A stretch of 64,000 bases of DNA from a virus: the IMG/VR virus record IMGVR_UViG_3300029827_000001, positions 22,763-86,762 of that record; one strand, 5' to 3'. Shown in pieces: positions 61,751 to 64,000 of the stretch. How positions within the stretch are numbered: the first letter of the stretch is position 1; each line of letters begins with the position of its first letter. The notes under the pieces are model-generated. The model ran no database searches and had not been told where the DNA came from. It saw only the letters and a list, made by a program, of their open reading frames with translations. Made by a program: the position numbers and the translations under genes.

Positions 61751-63676
61751 ATGCCACTTAGTGATACGTTTGATAAGTTAAAGTCGTCAGTTCTTGGAGT
61801 TAAAACTGCAAGAATTGATAAAAAACTAGATCAAGCAGTTAAAGATATTTCACTATATAAATCTCAATCAGGCAGAAATGGATATATAGACTTAGTGCGT
61901 TCAGTCATCGCAAAAAGTGGTAATATAGATTTTGGTGTTGGAAGTCAAGGTTTATTCGGTCAAGCAGCAACTCCCGCAATGATGGGTCAAGGTGGGAGAT
62001 TAATGCGCTATAGAACATATGCCGCAATTGTCTCAAATATAAGTTATTGTCATAGAGCTTTAATGGTTCTAACTGATAACATTATTTCTCCAGATGATAT
62101 AACGAAAGTATCACTTGACATAAAACCAGTTGAAGAAATAACTGATGAAATTTCTACTGAATCTTTGACGAACATAGTTGAGCAAGTTATCAAAAAGCTT
62201 AAGCTAGAGAAAAACTTAAGAAAAGTTGTTTCAAATACTCTACAATTTGGAGATTACTTTTGTGAGGTAGCAGATACAAGAACCGCTTTAACTTCAAGAG
62301 CAATCATTTCAGAACAACAACAGTATTTAGATTCAAATAATAGAGCTACATATAGAGAAGAAATAACATTAGAAGGTCTTGAGAAAACTGACCTAAAAAA
62401 TCTCTCTATTACTATTGATTACTCAGCATTTACTGAAGATATAAAGAAAGATGATGAGAATATCACCAAAGAAGAAGAGAAAGAAGAAAGTGAAGAAGAT
62501 AAGGAAAAAATTGATATACGAGATATACATTTAGTATTTCATGATCCAAAATTTGTGGCAAAACTGCAAAGTGATCTTTTCCCAATTTGTTTTGGGTATT
62601 TAGTATTCCCTAGAGCATTAGCTATTCCACAACTAGCAATACAAGATCAAATAATAAATAACATCTGTTTAGCAATCTTGAAAAACGTCGAAAAGAAAGT
62701 TCCACAAGCTAAGGAGTTGGAAAATAATGAAGATCTAAAAGATGTTATTAAGTCAATGATTAAGTCTGCAGATTTTTCAAGATCCCTAAACATTCGATAT
62801 GTCCCACCAGACAAGATGGAACATTTTCATATTCCATCTGATAAATACTTCCCATATGGTGAGTCAATATTTGATCCATGCCAATATAACGCAAAAGTTC
62901 TAATTGCTCTTGAAACAGCTTTAGCGATTCATAGATTGACTAGATCTATTGAGAAGAGAAAAATAGCAGTAGAAATAGGTCTTCCAAGAGATGCGAAGAA
63001 CGCAATTGAGAAAATGAAGGAAGAATTCAGAAAAAGAAAGATTAGTTTAGATTCATTTGGTACAGTTGATACTATTCCGAGTATGATTACTACATTCGAA
63101 GATATCTATATACCTCAGAAAGACGGAAAACCATTCGTTGATGTTAGTTCATTTAATGAAGGTGGTGCAGATGTAAGAGGTAAAGTTGACGAACTTAAAT
63201 TCTTGAGGGATAGTGTTGTTGCGTGTTTAGGAGTTCCTGCTAGCTTTCTAAATATTGAAGAAAATCTTTCAAATAAAGCAGCTCTTTCAGAAGAAAATAT
63301 CCTTTTTGCAAGAACAATTATTGGTCATCAGAAATACTTTACTCATCAGATAAATGATCTTCTTCATAAAGTTATGAAACTCGTTAAACCTGAAATTGCT
63401 TTACAACTACTAGATCGACTTCTTATCTCACTTGCTCCACCCAAGTCACTTCAATTTGAGAGAGAGGCAAGATACTTAAGTGACCTTGCGAATATGATTG
63501 ATACACTAGATAGAATAGGGATACCAAAAGATTACGCTAAAAAGAAATACCTTAGTCAAATCGACTGGGCTGAAGTTGAGAAATATAAAGTTGAAGAAGA
63601 TATTGATAAGGGAGTTGGAACTGAGAAAGAAGAAGAAGCAGGATTTGGTGGAGGTATGGGAACGCCCACATTCTAA
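61751..63676 (+). CDS. portal protein (gp20-like)
   Basis: A 641-residue protein from ATG 61751, after GGAG. The pattern fits a T4-like portal: an N-terminal clip/wing region, the stem helices, and a C-terminal crown. LGVPASFLNIEENLSNKAALSEENILFARTI (in parts) and LAPPKSLQFEREARYLSDLANMID are typical of gp20, as is the acidic KKDDENITKEEEKEES insert. The dodecameric portal is the DNA entry gate and motor platform. It is followed by a partly visible gene. The call rests on size, these segments and head-gene context. Confidence 0.8.
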   Translation: MPLSDTFDKLKSSVLGVKTARIDKKLDQAVKDISLYKSQSGRNGYIDLVRSVIAKSGNIDFGVGSQGLFGQAATPAMMGQGGRLMRYRTYAAIVSNISYCHRALMVLTDNIISPDDITKVSLDIKPVEEITDEISTESLTNIVEQVIKKLKLEKNLRKVVSNTLQFGDYFCEVADTRTALTSRAIISEQQQYLDSNNRATYREEITLEGLEKTDLKNLSITIDYSAFTEDIKKDDENITKEEEKEESEEDKEKIDIRDIHLVFHDPKFVAKLQSDLFPICFGYLVFPRALAIPQLAIQDQIINNICLAILKNVEKKVPQAKELENNEDLKDVIKSMIKSADFSRSLNIRYVPPDKMEHFHIPSDKYFPYGESIFDPCQYNAKVLIALETALAIHRLTRSIEKRKIAVEIGLPRDAKNAIEKMKEEFRKRKISLDSFGTVDTIPSMITTFEDIYIPQKDGKPFVDVSSFNEGGADVRGKVDELKFLRDSVVACLGVPASFLNIEENLSNKAALSEENILFARTIIGHQKYFTHQINDLLHKVMKLVKPEIALQLLDRLLISLAPPKSLQFEREARYLSDLANMIDTLDRIGIPKDYAKKKYLSQIDWAEVEKYKVEEDIDKGVGTEKEEEAGFGGGMGTPTF

Positions 63677-63688
63677 GGAGATAATGTT

Positions 63689-64000
63689 ATGTCAGAAAGA
63701 CTTAAGAAGATATACGAGCAGATAAATAATGCTCTATTCTGGGGAACCCAAGGCCTTAGACGCCAGTCTCAAGATATTACTACTTATTATGACCCAAGGT
63801 TTGCAAGTGGTTGGGAAGATTATGTTACTCATATGTCAGTTGGAGCTATGGGTCCTCCGACAACAGCAATCGGTAGTTCTATACCAATGGAAGCTGGTCC
63901 TTTAACAAATAAGAAAACTGAAGAGATAGAAGATGAAGAAAAGTTGGAGAAAAAATTAGCAGGTGGAGTATATGAGCAGGAAGAACCAGCTCCCGCAGCA
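63689..64000 (+). CDS. hypothetical virion-region protein (3' end outside window)
   Basis: Only the first 104 residues are present. ATG 63689 follows AAGGAG, 12 bases after the portal stop. It begins MSERLKKIYEQINNALFWGT and includes a Gly/Ala/Pro-rich, acidic section. In T4-like gene order, the gene after portal is the prohead core or protease; the start here does not match those by eye, so I do not name it. Confidence 0.6.
   Translation, partial: MSERLKKIYEQINNALFWGTQGLRRQSQDITTYYDPRFASGWEDYVTHMSVGAMGPPTTAIGSSIPMEAGPLTNKKTEEIEDEEKLEKKLAGGVYEQEEPAPAA

Noticed and set aside
1-64000. Search by eye for tRNA genes, CRISPR arrays, insertion sequences and att-like direct repeats
   Set aside because: No convincing candidate was seen. 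A computed search could still find tRNAs or short direct repeats.

Overview
The window is part of a large, AT-rich double-stranded DNA genome of a tailed bacteriophage, probably a myovirus of jumbo size. It carries a phage replisome (sliding clamp, clamp loader, primase, DnaB-type helicase, Dda-like helicase, 5'-3' exonuclease, family B polymerase), a portal protein, a PAAR spike tip and an endolysin. Genes are packed tightly, with ATGA/TAATG overlaps, strong AGGAGG ribosome sites and some GTG and TTG starts. Sec-type signal peptides suggest a bacterial host, and surface-glycan genes fit a Gram-negative one; neither proves it. I see no tRNA gene, rRNA gene, CRISPR array, transposase or integrase.

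Layout. 1-13.9 kb (minus strand): replication and nucleotide genes (exonuclease, clamp, primase, clamp loader, orotate phosphoribosyltransferase, pyrimidine-dimer glycosylase, Dda-like helicase), mixed with small zinc-ribbon proteins and a four-member family with a PCxxC cysteine signature. 14.0-26.1 kb (plus): likely virion and unknown proteins, a Nudix hydrolase, an actin/MreB-fold ATPase, three glycosyltransferases and the PAAR tip. 26.1-28.4 kb (minus): small membrane and exported proteins. 28.5-36.8 kb (plus): a ten-gene glycan operon (several glycosyltransferase folds, pyruvyl transferase, B12-binding radical SAM enzyme, two methyltransferases, hexapeptide acyltransferase). 36.9-51.0 kb: plus-strand genes (QueC-like, SLOG/deoxyribosyltransferase, PIG-L deacetylase, interrupted dCMP deaminase, uracil-DNA-glycosylase/DNA polymerase fusion) alternate with short minus-strand islands of membrane, exported or zinc proteins. 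51.1-59.6 kb (plus): QueE, GroES-like protein, archaeal-type thymidylate synthase, macro domain, DpdA-like transglycosylase, endolysin, an array of CxxCxGxG...DWxEN proteins, replicative helicase. 59.7-64 kb (plus): Glu-rich protein, small proteins, portal, and the start of another gene.

How it works together. The replisome and nucleotide enzymes support DNA synthesis. QueC-like, QueE and DpdA-like proteins suggest that guanine in the phage DNA is replaced by a 7-deazaguanine. The glycan genes suggest remodelling of a host surface polymer or decoration of a phage component. Two recurrent short motifs organise transcription: CTATATATATTAA (or a one-base variant) lies upstream of all seven minus-strand operons, and a GAACAAA-centred motif lies just upstream of most plus-strand operon heads and a few minus-strand genes. 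The minus-strand islands between 26 and 51 kb each have a hairpin terminator at the left and the TATATATA motif at the right, so they look like self-contained cassettes. All functional calls come from reading motifs in the translated sequence; no database search was possible.
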